DNA of 64,000 nucleotides from Hydnum rufescens UP504 (Eukaryota; Basidiomycota; Agaricomycetes; Cantharellales; Hydnaceae). Positions 12,023 through 22,652 of this stretch are shown piece by piece. The notes beneath the pieces are model-generated. The model was not told where the DNA came from. It was given only the letters and a program-made list of their open reading frames with translations, and searched no databases. Position 1 is the first letter of the stretch. Each line of letters opens with the position of its first letter. Location: NCBI GenBank assembly GCA_014904985.1, contig MU129092.1, forward strand, positions 1 to 64,000. The letters are read 5' to 3'. The translations under genes and the position numbers were made by a program.

Positions 12023-13892
12023 CTCTTTCGTGTCTCTCGTGATTAGTTGCAATGTCGGGGCATCAGTGTTACCCAGGACAGCGCTTGTTGCTTTGGTCGT
12101 GAGGCTTACGTTAATTCGTTAGGGGTCTACCGGTTGGAATCCGCCGGAACCAGGCAATTCTGGTGATTCCAGGGGTGATTCTAACAGAATTGCGTCCCGC
12201 ATAAAATCCCTTGTTGCGAATTCACTACGGGGCATTGAGCCAGCGTTTGTCAGCCAGCTTGAATCTCGCTCATTCACCCAGATCCTCCAATGAATCCACT
12301 CATCTAAGCGGGCTCTACCGCCGATGAATCTGGCGACGAATTTATCAACAAGGTTGCCCATGAGTATACTGAGGTCAACGAGACCAGTTCCCCCTCCAAA
12401 CGGCTGCTCGTAAGGTTTCTGGGATCCATTCGCCCTCTCAGAGCATCACTAATTTAATTCCGCACGGCCCAGATATTTATTCTCATGGCTAGAAATTCTG
12501 TGAGCCACGGAAATCGTACTGGCAAACAGGACTGTTATGCCATCTCCCTACTCACAGTCCCCCTCACCTTCCGGACTGCGCCGGATTCCTTTTCGCAATG
12601 CTAGGGATCGAGCGAGAGTCCCCCTAGCTATAATATTTCCCAGACACTGAATCATGTATTTTTTCAGTGTCAAGCGAGCGTCGTTATCCGCTCAACGACT
12701 CCTTACGACTAGGGAAATCCGGGTGCTCCATCATGTGCACTTCTCTCCGCGCTTCCGAGATTATTTATGGGACGATGTAATCAGACCGATTGCGGCCTGA
12801 TGAAATTAAGGACGTCGATCTGCAGAACTAGCTTATCGCGAACCCGGCCAAGCCTCTCGTCGTGATCAGGTCAGCAAACCCAAGGATGTCGTTTCTTCTG
12901 TTTAATGATCCGAGCTGGAATTTCATTTCCCGTCTTTGGTGTTGGAAGAGTCGAAAATCAGCGGCTGGATGTATAGCGTCCATGGTTGTTAGACCACACA
13001 GGTCGCTTGTAATGGGTCAGGTTTTTCTTTTCTTGTTTCGTAGCTTACGCCAGTGGAGACATCGGCCCCCCGATGTATCTACCCCAAACACGGAATGATG
13101 CACGAGAGACCACCTTGGAACGTTTGCCCCCGAGAAACCAGCACTAGATGACGGAGCACCTGCTCACCCGGATTGGGATCGATAATTAGGGCGATTAATA
13201 GATAGGGCGACCTAAGGAAATACGAATTTGAGTTGAACAAAATACCCCCGTTCCCCAAGTGCCCCGCTAGGTATAGTAAAACCTAGAACACGAGCTCCGT
13301 GAAACTACCAGGGGCCAAGGATTCACGAAAGTGAGTAAATTACCGGCCACTGGGAGTGCTTCGAGCACGTGGAATTGAAGCAACGCCTTCGTCAAGGCCC
13401 CACATCTCTAGGTATATTATTTTCTTGAGCTCTAGGCGAATTAGATGGTCCCGGTGATGTCGCGGACTGAGCAGATGAAGAGCGAAACAACAACAAGTTT
13501 AATTATTCCTCAGGGTTCTTTGTTGGTGGAGTCCCATAGTTCATGGAAATGAACATTCCAGAGATAAGTGCCTTGGTTACACACTTATCCCTAGTCGACG
13601 GGTCTCTCTGTGGCCTCTTCCGGGCGTATCTGCTTGGCCGTTATTGCTGTAGTCACGATACTTTATTGAACGGCAATTGCCTTGTATTGACCCTCCAAAA
13701 ATTGAAGCGCGCGAGCTGTGCACGAACCTATCAACGACGCTCCTTCTCTCGTATGTATCCAAGTTTTTCGCCGTTGGAACCATATGTGACTCCATGTCGT
13801 TGTGCTTCGTTGCGCAAGCCAGACAATATTTTGACAAGAATAGCTCCCCCTTGTAATTACCGACTGTCGGTTCGAAGGTAACTTTGGGTAAC

Positions 13893-15558
13893 ATGGCCCC
13901 TCAAAATGAAAGACCCGCTTCACGCCTTCTCGTTGTACGTATCCCGCCACTCCTCTTTCCGATTTGTTTGGAAGGCTCAAGAAATCATCAGTTTGGAACC
14001 GTTACATTTTATCTCGTTGCAGCAATAGCGGTGAGCATTTAATGACCTTCGACTGTCGCAGCGCACTCTTTCCTGAAACATTTTATGTCTCTAGATGATT
14101 CTTGCGTGAGCCCTGCAGTCGATTCGGGCCATTACCTTTTCATCATTTGACATCGATGCAGAAACAAATGGGTGCTGAATGCAACGACAGTGCCATTATT
14201 TTTCCTCTTCGTTCAACTCTCTATCGCAGTGGCGCTTCTGGTGCTCACGCATGCATTCGGTCTCATTCATATAACACTGGTGTTGGACGTGGACACACTA
14301 AAGGCGCTCGCTCCGCTCATTAGCATCAATGTGTTGGGATTAAAGTGTGTATCTGCGTCTAGTCTTTGCCTATTCGACTCTAACCAGATCATATAACCCT
14401 AGTTTCAACAATCTTACGCTGAAATATGTGGACGCGTCCTTTTACCAAGTAGCCCGCGGCTTGCTCCTCCCCTTCACTGTCGGCTTCTCTTCCCTTCTGC
14501 TTCATGCACGTCCTTCTCTCCGGATCCTCCTCTCTTGTGGACTTGTCACCATCGGTTTCTTCATAGGTGTACTCATTGACTCACCATCTTCGAGTTATTT
14601 CCGGAGGCCGGACTCTCCGCCCCTAGCCGGCACTAAAGCCCCGTCACTTATCGGTGTCGTATTTGGACTTGTCTCCAGCGTTTCCACAGCGCTGCATGCC
14701 GTAGTTATCAAACGATCACTCGATGCAGTGGGCGGGAGCACTCTCCAGCTCGCATGGTACTCGAACCTCGTAAGCGCTCTGGTCATGTTACCCGTAGTAT
14801 TCCTCGCAGGCGAGTTCCCCGGGATCATGGATCTATTGTTTGGTTCCAGCCTTTCTGGCTCCGATAAGGGACTCAGCGCATTGGCTACGTTCCTTTGGGG
14901 CTCCGCTATCACTGTTCGTTATTCCTCACTCTTACATGACTAAGAACCCCAATCAATCATTAGGCGTTATCTTCCTAGGGATTTGTTGGATTCCTCATTT
15001 GTATTGCGGGCTTTTTGAGTATTAAGATCACATCCCCTATCACCCATATGGTCAGCTGCTAGTCTTGGATATTCGAAACAGTTTTCACGTCACCTGACGA
15101 ACCCCCTCCTATCAAGGTGTCGGCGGCCGTTCGAGGTGTCTTACAGACCCTCCTGAGTGTTGCCTTATTCGGCGATGTCATCACCAAGTGCGTGCACATC
15201 GGACGCCTCCTTGCCTCAATATTTACTACTCCTTTCTCGTAGGGGACGCATATCTTCGATTGCGATCATTCTGGTGGGATCGATCTACTACACGTGGGTG
15301 AAGAACGAAGAGACGACTGCTGCACAGCGGCGGTTCAACAATACACCAGCCGCGACACCGATGCTGGGTCGAATGGACGACGATGAACAGGGACGGCTAT
15401 CGAAGATGGAGAACGGATTCTTAGAGAGGGTTCGAAGCTGGAGTGCTGGTGGGCAGAGCGGGGGCTCCTATGAGCCAGTTGCACTTCGAGATATCCACGA
15501 GCGGTCGAATGTGAATTCGCCTGAGTTGGAGCGGGATCGAAAGGAATTACAAGACTGA
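13893..15558 (+). CDS. SLC35C-type nucleotide-sugar transporter (GDP-fucose transporter-like), intact copy
   Basis: It probably exchanges a nucleotide sugar across the Golgi/ER membrane; GDP-fucose is the best family guess, but the substrate cannot be read from sequence. I infer eight exons: 13893-13934, 13992-14030, 14095-14105 (11 nt), 14162-14344, 14403-14913, 14979-15050, 15117-15187 and 15243-15558. Together they give exactly 415 codons including the stop, with no frame break. Signatures in order are NKWVLNATTVPLFF, LKALAPLISINVLGL, LKYVDASFYQVARGLLLPF, KRSLDAVGGSTLQLAW, SIKITSPITHMVS and AVRGVLQTLLSVALFGDVIT, all typical of the SLC35/TPT family with about ten helices. A hydrophilic tail ends RKELQD. 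The start is supported by conservation in copy 2. Confidence 0.85.
14095..14105 (+). other. 11-nt micro-exon of the transporter
   Basis: The frame before (…VAAIA, ending 14030) and after (NKWVLN, starting 14162) can only be joined through an intermediate exon. ATGATTCTTGC lies between ctag and gtgagc and gives IA-MILA-NKW in phase, continuing the first hydrophobic helix. Both flanking introns are about 55-65 nt. Confidence 0.7.
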
Positions 15559-15892
15559 TGCCTTGATCGCTGGTTCACAGCGCGGTCATATATACATCTA
15601 CATTGTGCTGTGTATAGATATATTTATTTAGTACTTCATCTCCTTTTTCTCAAGGTGTTGAGCATTAACGCCCAAAACGGTCTTCTGAGTTGGAAGGTAG
15701 AAATCAACAATTATGAGATAAATTCGCAATATTGGGATGGGTGGCGATCGACTGTCGTGGAAGACTACTCGGAATAGCAAGGGCAGCCAGGCAACGGTCA
15801 ATGAGAAACAGTAGAGGCACGGGCCCAATACATGGAAACTGTAAAAATATAATGAACAAGTCTATGAGGGAACGAAGGATAGCGCAAAGTTA
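15559..15892. other. Intergenic gap between convergent genes
   Basis: This is AT-rich spacer between the transporter stop and the stop of the C2H2 gene on the other strand. It should hold both 3' UTRs (for example tatatttatttagta near 15620). No gene or clear structured element is visible. Confidence 0.5.
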
Positions 15893-16895
15893 TCATTGCG
15901 TTTTGTGAACAGCCCCATGCTGCATCATGTTATCGGACCTGCTGAAGCTTTTGCCGCATCCAGGGAAAGGACACACAAATGCTTCGAAAATGGACATGAA
16001 TTAGCAAGGGGATCTCAACGCAGTGGAGATAGAACTAACATCTTTGTTCGCTATGGAGTGAGGCGGTGTGTCGTTTGAGATGTTCCCTGCGGCGAAAGCA
16101 CTTCCCACAACCCTCCACCAGGCACACATGCGATCTGCCTGTAGGGAGGGGTTCGGCCCGACGTGAAGTTTTACGGAGTTTACGACCGACGCTCTCGTCT
16201 TCATCCTCTTCTTCGTCTCCCACATCTTTGGCAGGGATGCCGACGGTGGGTACCATACGACCCCGACTCCTCTTTTGACTGACAGTAGACGAAGTCAGAG
16301 ATGAAGAGGGGGGGATTGTGGAGGGAGGGGTGTATACGGGTAGAAGACGACCGTGGGTGGGGGAAGGGGGTCGCCGGGGGACATTGCTCAATTTTTTACG
16401 AACAGGGGGCGGAGAGGCCGAAGGCGAGCCGGAGACAGATGTAGAAGCAGACGTATACTGGGGTTCGGTGGAGGTATCGCGGGATGGACTCTCTTCCCTC
16501 AACTCCTCACTTTCAGAGACCTCACATAGGGGGGATTGTCGCGAAACCCGTGCCCCGCCTTTTCTTGCCAGTTTTGACTCCACCCAGAGAACAGTGCTAT
16601 GGGTGGTCTCCTCGTCCTCGTCAAAACCCAGAGGACGGACATTGACCTCGTCCCAGCCTTGAGTGCGATCGAAACAATCATCGTCCCAGTTGGCTTGAGG
16701 GGTGGGTTGGACGTGATGCATTTGGGGAGATTCCTCTGGAACTGAGCGGAGGGAAGTTGGAGTACCATCGCTGTAACCGCCGATCCCACGGAATGGAGTC
16801 TTGTCAGAGATTAGGGTACCCGAGGTTTTTGCGTTGTGGGCATCACCGCCGCGATTTTGTATCGGCCCTTCGACACCCATGGGCAAGGAAGACAT
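15893..16895 (-). CDS. C2H2 zinc-finger transcription factor
   Basis: Two exons are inferred: 16895-16040 and 15981-15893, joined over a gttagt…gaag intron, giving about 314 residues. The N-terminal 240 residues are low-complexity, rich in Ser, Pro and acidic residues. Two classical fingers sit at the extreme C-terminus: CLVEGCGKCFRRREHLKRH in exon 1 and CPFPGCGKSFSRSDNMMQH in exon 2. The second finger is seen only when the intron is removed, and the protein then ends VHKTQ. Paired C-terminal fingers with a disordered N-terminus are typical of fungal stress or nutrient regulators, but I cannot assign an orthologue. The gene is divergent from the thioredoxin gene with a 332-nt gap. The start chosen is the first ATG of the long frame. 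Confidence 0.8.
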
Positions 16896-17227
16896 GGGCG
16901 GTTTTTTTTTTTGAGATTCTTTGTGTGGTGCCAGAGGAGGGATGGGCTTCGTCCAGTTCCAGGGGCTATTGTGTGAGACTCACGTGGGGGGCAGTTGCCG
17001 GTTTGACCCCTGTAAATATTACTAAGATAGGAGCCATGCATCGGCAATCACCGTAGACCATGGAGAATTTACGTAAAATTACACGATGATGAGAGGCCGT
17101 ATGCATCTGAACTTGGAAACGAAAACAAAAGGAAATGGGGGATTGGGAAACGGGGTGGTCTGGCTGGGGTTTACGGCTATTGCCGAGAAAAGGTTCCGTG
17201 TTAGGCTTATTCACCCAGCAATCGACT
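16896..17227. promoter_or_regulatory. Shared divergent promoter, C2H2 factor / thioredoxin
   Basis: The two start codons face away from each other across 332 nt. It holds a T-rich tract (16902-16914 on +) close to the C2H2 start. I see no certain TATA box for either gene. Confidence 0.4.
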
Positions 17228-17974
17228 ATGTCCACAATAACGCATATTTCGTCCCTCCCAGATCTCACCCGCGTCCTTGAAGCTAATAAGAACAAGCTTT
17301 CGGTTCGTTTCTTCATGGAATCGACATGAATGCCACTGACCTTGACACTGGTTCCAGGTCATCGACTTCCATGCGTCGTGGTCGGTCCAATGATAGCCTA
17401 GTTAAACCAGTTTATTCTAACGTGCTTATACTACGGAATAGGTGTGGCCCATGGTATGGATGTGTGAGCAACTCTGTGAATAGCAAATTGACAACATTAT
17501 TTTCTCGCCACAGTCACCAAATCGCGCCCAAATACGAGGCACTGAGTAAAGAGCACACCAACGTGGCTTTTACCAAATGCGATGTCGATGCCGCACAAGA
17601 TGTTTCGCAGAAGTACGGCATCACCGCCATGCCATCCTTTGTTTTTATCAAGAATGGCCAAAAAGTTGACCTCGTCCGAGGGGCGAACCCCAAAGCTTTG
17701 GAAGAGGCCATCAAGAAGCATTCTAGTGGATCTACCGGTGGATTTTCTGGTCAAGGCCATACCCTAGGCTCGTCCGCAACGCCTTCCTCCGTGCCTACTC
17801 CTTCGGAAACCATTACCCCGTTCGCTGTGCTCGAGTCTTGGGCTAAGTTGGATCCTCAGGTGCAGATCTTGCTGTTGCTTGTCGGAGGGTTTGTTGGTTT
17901 CCTACTATTGTCTTTTCATTGCCACTGATGAATTTGGAACCAGGTATTTGGGCTATTTGTTTTTGTTTGCCTGA
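17228..17974 (+). CDS. Thioredoxin with C-terminal membrane anchor
   Basis: Disulfide reductase; the active site is WCGPC. Exons are 17228-17302, 17358-17380, 17442-17453 (12 nt), 17514-17904 and about 17944-17974. The active-site codons are shared among three exons: W and the second C are both split by introns. The thioredoxin fold follows (FTKCDVDAAQDVSQKYGI, then the cis-proline motif MPSFVFIKNGQ). A Ser/Pro/Thr linker leads to a hydrophobic C-terminal helix (QILLLLVGGFVGFLLL), suggesting a tail-anchored membrane protein. Removing a gtcttt…ccag intron extends the helix with YLGYLFLFA and a stop at 17972; without it the protein ends in SFHCH at 17928. Soluble fungal thioredoxins are about 105 residues, so the linker and anchor are additions. 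Confidence 0.85.
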
Positions 17975-18551
17975 GACAATCTTATTTTTCGATCTGCACG
18001 GACGCTGCATGTATCCCGTGTAATATTTGCGCATCGTCCGTTTTCCTCCCAACAAGTTTAGACTTTCCAGTGGGCCCTGACCACCGCGTGACCGACAAGT
18101 AAACGCAATTATACGATAGCATTCATCGTCTTGCAGTCTACTGGCGCTAATCTTCAGGGGCGTGTCCCCTATCGAAAGCCAATGCGTATCTGCTCGCCGT
18201 TGAGGAAGTAGACTGCAATGCGATCTCAACAATAACCTTGAAATGAAACCTGTGCCCGAGTTAGGTAGCGTTACAGCTCAACTCATCTCGGGTCCGGCTT
18301 CGTATCATTGCATCTCAGTGTGCTCGTCTCACACCTTACTCATCCTCACGAGACGAAAAAAACCAGATGTTTTATCTTGCCTACTACGTATGCAAAAATC
18401 GTCTCTACCAGCGATCCTACGTACCGTGCACCCTCGTGATAAAGTCAACTTGGGTCCACACGAACTCTAGGGCGTCGTCCCGAGAATGCGATTTTGCACA
18501 AGTGTTAGGATGAGGAGGACGGCGAGTCCATGCAGCGCCAAAAAGGAATTC
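17975..18551. other. Intergenic gap, 3' ends of two genes
   Basis: This is 577 nt between the stop codons of the convergent thioredoxin and AAA ATPase genes. No coding potential stands out and no repeat is seen. Confidence 0.45.
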
Positions 18552-21500
18552 TCACTCCGAGTCAGAGTCAGAGTCAGAGTCAACTACGGTCCCAGGGATG
18601 AATGGGACATATAGCGACTAGGTCAGTAGATATGCACGTACCCTGTACCGCACCACTATTCAATCCGGACGCGAAGGTCCCAGCCCATTTCCTCAATAAC
18701 CTCACCGAACTCATGTCATCCGAACACGACGAAGAAACCTGGCCAAAGGCAGCTGCAAAGTGGCGCGGGCACAAAATACGCGGAGGGAGGTCCGGGGACT
18801 CTGAGACGACACTGCTGTCACCAACGTTTTCCGACTTGTTCTTGGTCCCGGATATCGTGTCGTGCATTTCCTGAACTGAGGCGAGTGCGGCAGCCACGCA
18901 AAGATGCTTGAGGTCCGATCCGGAGAAAAGCTTTGTACGCCTCGCGATTTCGGAGATATCAACACCGTCTAATTCTTCGTCGCGGAGAAGGGCAGTGATG
19001 ATTCCTGAAGTGCGGGAGTGCTCAACTGATGTGATACAAAGAATACATAGGATGCATGCGTGGGCTTACTTTCACGTTCCTCGAACCTGGGCAGATCCAC
19101 TAGCAGCCGTCGAGGCAGCTATCAAATTGGATAACATTACTTCTCAGCTGCCGAAACAGCCTGGAACAGACACGTACTCGACGAAGGACCGCGTCGTCTA
19201 AATCATATGGTCGATTTGTACACCCTATGACGATAATTCCATTCTCCTTGTTAGTCCCAGAGCTTTGAAGACCGTCCATTTCCTGGGGAGAACAGACTTA
19301 GTGTCTATTGTTGAATGTCGTGAGTGATGACTAACTTGCATAAATTCTGCCAGCTTGTAATGGAAACCATTGAACGTCAGGGAAATATGGCGGGGATAGC
19401 GCTTCTGGTACTCACCATCGAAGATTGGTAGCTAGAGCCATATGATCCATTTCTATTACGGAACAACGCATCCACCTCGTCAATGAAGACGATGCAAGGG
19501 CCCAACCGTCGAGCCAAGGACTGGGATGGAGTTATAGATGGTTTATCCGCGTTCGCCTCGAAAGTTCGACGCAAAACTTACAAAGATTGCTTTGATGTAT
19601 TTTTCCGTCTCGCCTACCCACTTATTTTGGACCGACCTACGATCAATATACCCATCTCAGCGCCGCCTAATATCGTCTGAGTTATGATTGCTGAAGCGTA
19701 CGCGGAGGTAATTTGAAGCATATGGGTATTGCATTGCTTTGCCACTGCTTTACATAAAAGGGTCTTTCCCGTCCCCTAAAGAGGAGGAATATAAATATCA
19801 TCACGATTGAGAGAGCTCATGCTTACCGGTGGACCATATAGCAAAATACCCGACATTGACTCGGATTTGAGGATTCCGCCTCTGTAGGCCGAGGGATACA
19901 AGAGCGGAAACGTGACAATCGAGTGAATAGCATTGATAATAGTTTGAGAAATGCAAACGTCTTCGAATTTCGTTGTTAGCCCAGCTAGATGCGCAGCAGA
20001 GTCAGGAGAATTCGCATGCAGGGTGCAAGAAACATACCCGGGTCGACCACACATGACAGAAGCGCCTGTTCATGCTTGTTTAGACCGGATTCACGCTTTA
20101 ATTGTTCGAGTTTGGATTCCTGAATTGCCTCGTCAGGGACCTCCTCGGGGCCATTAGCCTTGACAAAGTCCCTGCGTTCGGCGGCAAGAGCTCCTATGTT
20201 ATCCCACGCCTGACATACGATCTCGGCGGTCACGACACGGCGACTAGAAGCGGCCGACGTCGTATCGATAGAAGATGACACCGACGACAGGGAGGGGCTA
20301 TCCGACACTACGGAGGACGAATGGGCAGCAGAATAAGCTAAGAGACAAGCATTCGAAGCCAATCGCTTCCCGACCCAATGAGGCAATACTCGGTCTCGTA
20401 GATCCTCCGGAAACCGACTGGGTGATACAACCGATGCATTGTTGTCAGTAACTTCGTTCGCCGTAGAGGGAGCTCTCGCTCCAAGAGTCATCTTGAACAC
20501 ATTTCCCCCCTCAAGGGTGCCATCTTCCTCATCAATGGCATCACGCAAGATCGAGTCATTTAAGATTGATAATCGTTCCACCATCTCGAATTCCCAGTCC
20601 TCGGAGAATTTAGGGCTGAGATCTGGTGTAAACACGGGGAGGATCGTGCCGTAGAGCGAATTTGAAAACCGATTTGTAGGTACGTCTTGGTTCATAAGAT
20701 CATAGTAGGTGCCTGGGTTTTCCCATTGTAACAGGTGCCTCTTCGGGGTCGGGGGGGCTGCCCGCTCTCGCTCCAAATAGGTCCTAGTGAAGGCACGAAG
20801 AAGTTCAAGGCCAGCAGCCTCATGAAAGGGATCAATTTGGGGCACCAAGTGGGAAAGATGACTCCCTCCAGACTGAAAGCATTCCCGATCTTGATCACTC
20901 TTCAGAGGTCGAGACATGCCCATGACTACAACAACCCGGTGCAGACGGGAAGGATCCAGGGGACCAGAGCCCTGGATGGAAGCCTTGCGATGCAGCCGAA
21001 TGGTGGCCAAGAGCTCTTCAAGGAAGGAGCGAGCAACGAAGGATATTGCACCGAAATCGCGGAGGTAAATAATACGGCGCTTAGAAGATGGGGTAATTTT
21101 CTTGTCTTCAATTCCGTCCGACGGGATAATCGATGCTGAGCCTGTCGTAAAATCGGACGAGGCGCGAGCATCATTGGCCAGAGTGTCACCGAGTGACACG
21201 GGAAGATCCACAGCGACCAGAGCTCGAAGATAGTGATTGATTTGATCGTGACAGCGCAATTCCTCCTCGGAATCTGATTCGCTAGAATTTGACGGACGAG
21301 TACAATTGCGGGTTTTCTCTGCGATGTCGCATAGTTCTGGCGTTGAAGAATTGTGGTGAGGGTCAGATATTCAACCATTAGTAAAACCACAGAGCCCACG
21401 TTTTCCCAATAGATTGGGCTCCCCACGCAAAAATTCTATCGAGTCTAAGACGAGGACGTCAGCCTCGTGTGACGACGCGATCTGCCGCACAAAGGTGTCT

Positions 21501-21940
21501 ATAACAGACAATTCCTTGTGAGGGGAGAACAAGGTGAATGTGGTGTCAGGCAAGGCGGGTCCTATTTTATCATTTGTTTCATCGGCAGCGGCGAGCTGTG
21601 CGGAGTCCGAGAAAGCCTTATGGAATCTAGCTCGTGCGTTGACCATGAAGCCTGGAGGGAAGACGATGCCATGATCAACCGAACCTCCTGGGCCTGGCGT
21701 ACCATTAGGAGCCGCCTCGCCGGCCAGATTAGTGTTGGACGGTACGATGGGGACGAAGGGCCACACGTTCTTCCTCGCAAACTCAACAGGAATGCTCACA
21801 GGTTCACTGGAGTTCTCTGTCACGGTCTCTCCCTTCTCCTCGGGGACACATGTCTGTTCTGATGGGTTCAAAGATGGTGTTAAGACTTCTTGGAGTTTGG
21901 CACCGTCGTCCTCTTCAGCAGAGGAGCCCAAAGGAAGCAT
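18552..21940 (-). CDS. AAA+ ATPase of the Msp1/ATAD1-like group, long N-terminus
   Basis: A protein of roughly 1,000 residues in many exons. The N-terminal half (about 21940-20030) is a long partly acidic region typical of fungal large AAA proteins. The ATPase module is pieced together across short introns: TTKFEDVCISQTIINAI, GILLYGPP|GTGKTLLCKAVAK (Walker A), KWVGETEKYIKAIF, LGPCIVFIDEVDALF (Walker B), LDDAVLRR|LPRRLLVDLP (arginine/sensor region) and FSGSDLKHLC (C-terminal lid). Msp1/ATAD1 proteins extract mislocalised membrane proteins from mitochondria or peroxisomes; I infer a related role but see no clear N-terminal anchor. The last exon (18583-18552) encodes VDSDSDSDSE from a GAGTCA repeat. 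The start at 21940 is the first in-frame Met of the long frame; an upstream exon is possible. Confidence 0.8.
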
Positions 21941-22652
21941 TGGTTGGATAAAGTGATGTACTGTAGCCTGATGGGCTTTTTGAAGCGTTTGTTCGGTCCA
22001 GTGGTACGGTGGATTTCCCCCGAGGATTCACCTCAGAATTGTGAGGTCCCAGCGCCCCTGATATACAGTCATCGTGACGGAAAATACGTATACCCGATTT
22101 TGGCAGTCTGTTCCCGCTGACGTAATGCCAAAAAATCTTGTCCTGGGCCAAAATCAGGCAGTGCGTGCCAAATCCTCAAAAACAGAGCTCAAAAACTCTC
22201 CGCGTAGCAGGGAACAATCCAGTGTACTGGAGTGCTAGGTAGCCCGCTCCCGGCGAAATGGCCTAGGCCCCCAAAATTTGGGTCCCCAGAGTCCCGAGAA
22301 ACCGTGCTAGCACTGCTAGGTGTATCTTGAGGTCCCAGTGTCTCGAAAGTTGAGTCCGGTGGAGGGTACGGGGGCCCAAGGCTTGACTAGATACAGGATT
22401 GTGGCCGATGAAATCGCCTCCAGGTTGCTCAGGCCACAAAAAGACAAATAGCGGGAATTGACTAAAGAATCTCAAAATGTCACATGTCTTTTGTGTTAGC
22501 ACTCAGTCAAGGGAAAAATATCTTGTATATTCAAAAGTATTCTCGACGTTGGTAGTACAAGAGTCAACCCAGGCCGGATTATGGTACACAAACTTACAAG
22601 CGGGCCTCAAATCGATCGTACAAAAGGACCTGATGATATAGGAGGCATAGAT
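21941..22652. other. Intergenic gap upstream of the AAA gene
   Basis: About 700 nt between the AAA gene start and the NBR1-like stop on the same strand. It should hold the AAA promoter. Nothing else is recognisable; short frames in it lack family features. Confidence 0.4.

Larger units (their letters stand above)
7128..12825. repeat. Tandem segmental duplication, unit 3 (long copy)
   Basis: This is the complete copy of the roughly 5.6 kb unit: opening block, spacer blocks (about 7560-8800), QxW gene with TATA box (9053-9723), the ctagggcgattaatagac block (about 9903), a truncated transporter (10594-12022) and the terminal spacer. It is collinear with unit 1 along its whole length. The spacers (7128-8990 and 9724-10590) hold no gene I can support. 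Confidence 0.85.
12826..15560. repeat. Tandem segmental duplication, unit 4 (lacks the QxW gene)
   Basis: It starts with the shared opening block (gaactagcttatcgc). Near 13105 it jumps to the block that follows the QxW gene in the long units (cccgagaaaccagcac, compare 2924 and 9845). It continues through the ctagggcgattaatagat block to the transporter, and similarity ends at the transporter stop. About 2.5 kb carrying the QxW gene is missing. This unit holds the only intact transporter. Confidence 0.8.

Noticed and set aside
13860..13880. ggttcgaa as a tRNA T-loop
   Set aside because: No matching acceptor stem, D-loop or anticodon arm around it; it lies in the transporter leader.
13577..13894. 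Antisense frame conserved between units 3 and 4 (LDTYERRSVVDRFVH) upstream of the transporter
   Set aside because: Differences between the copies change many amino acids, as expected of neutral spacer, and it overlaps the transporter start. Similarity is explained by the segmental duplication.
1..15560. The array as a transposable element
   Set aside because: No transposase, reverse transcriptase, terminal repeats or target-site duplications are seen; the contents are ordinary host-type genes.
18480..18600. GAGTCA repeat as a regulatory tandem repeat
   Set aside because: It falls in the last coding exon of the AAA gene and reads as alternating Ser-Asp in the correct frame.
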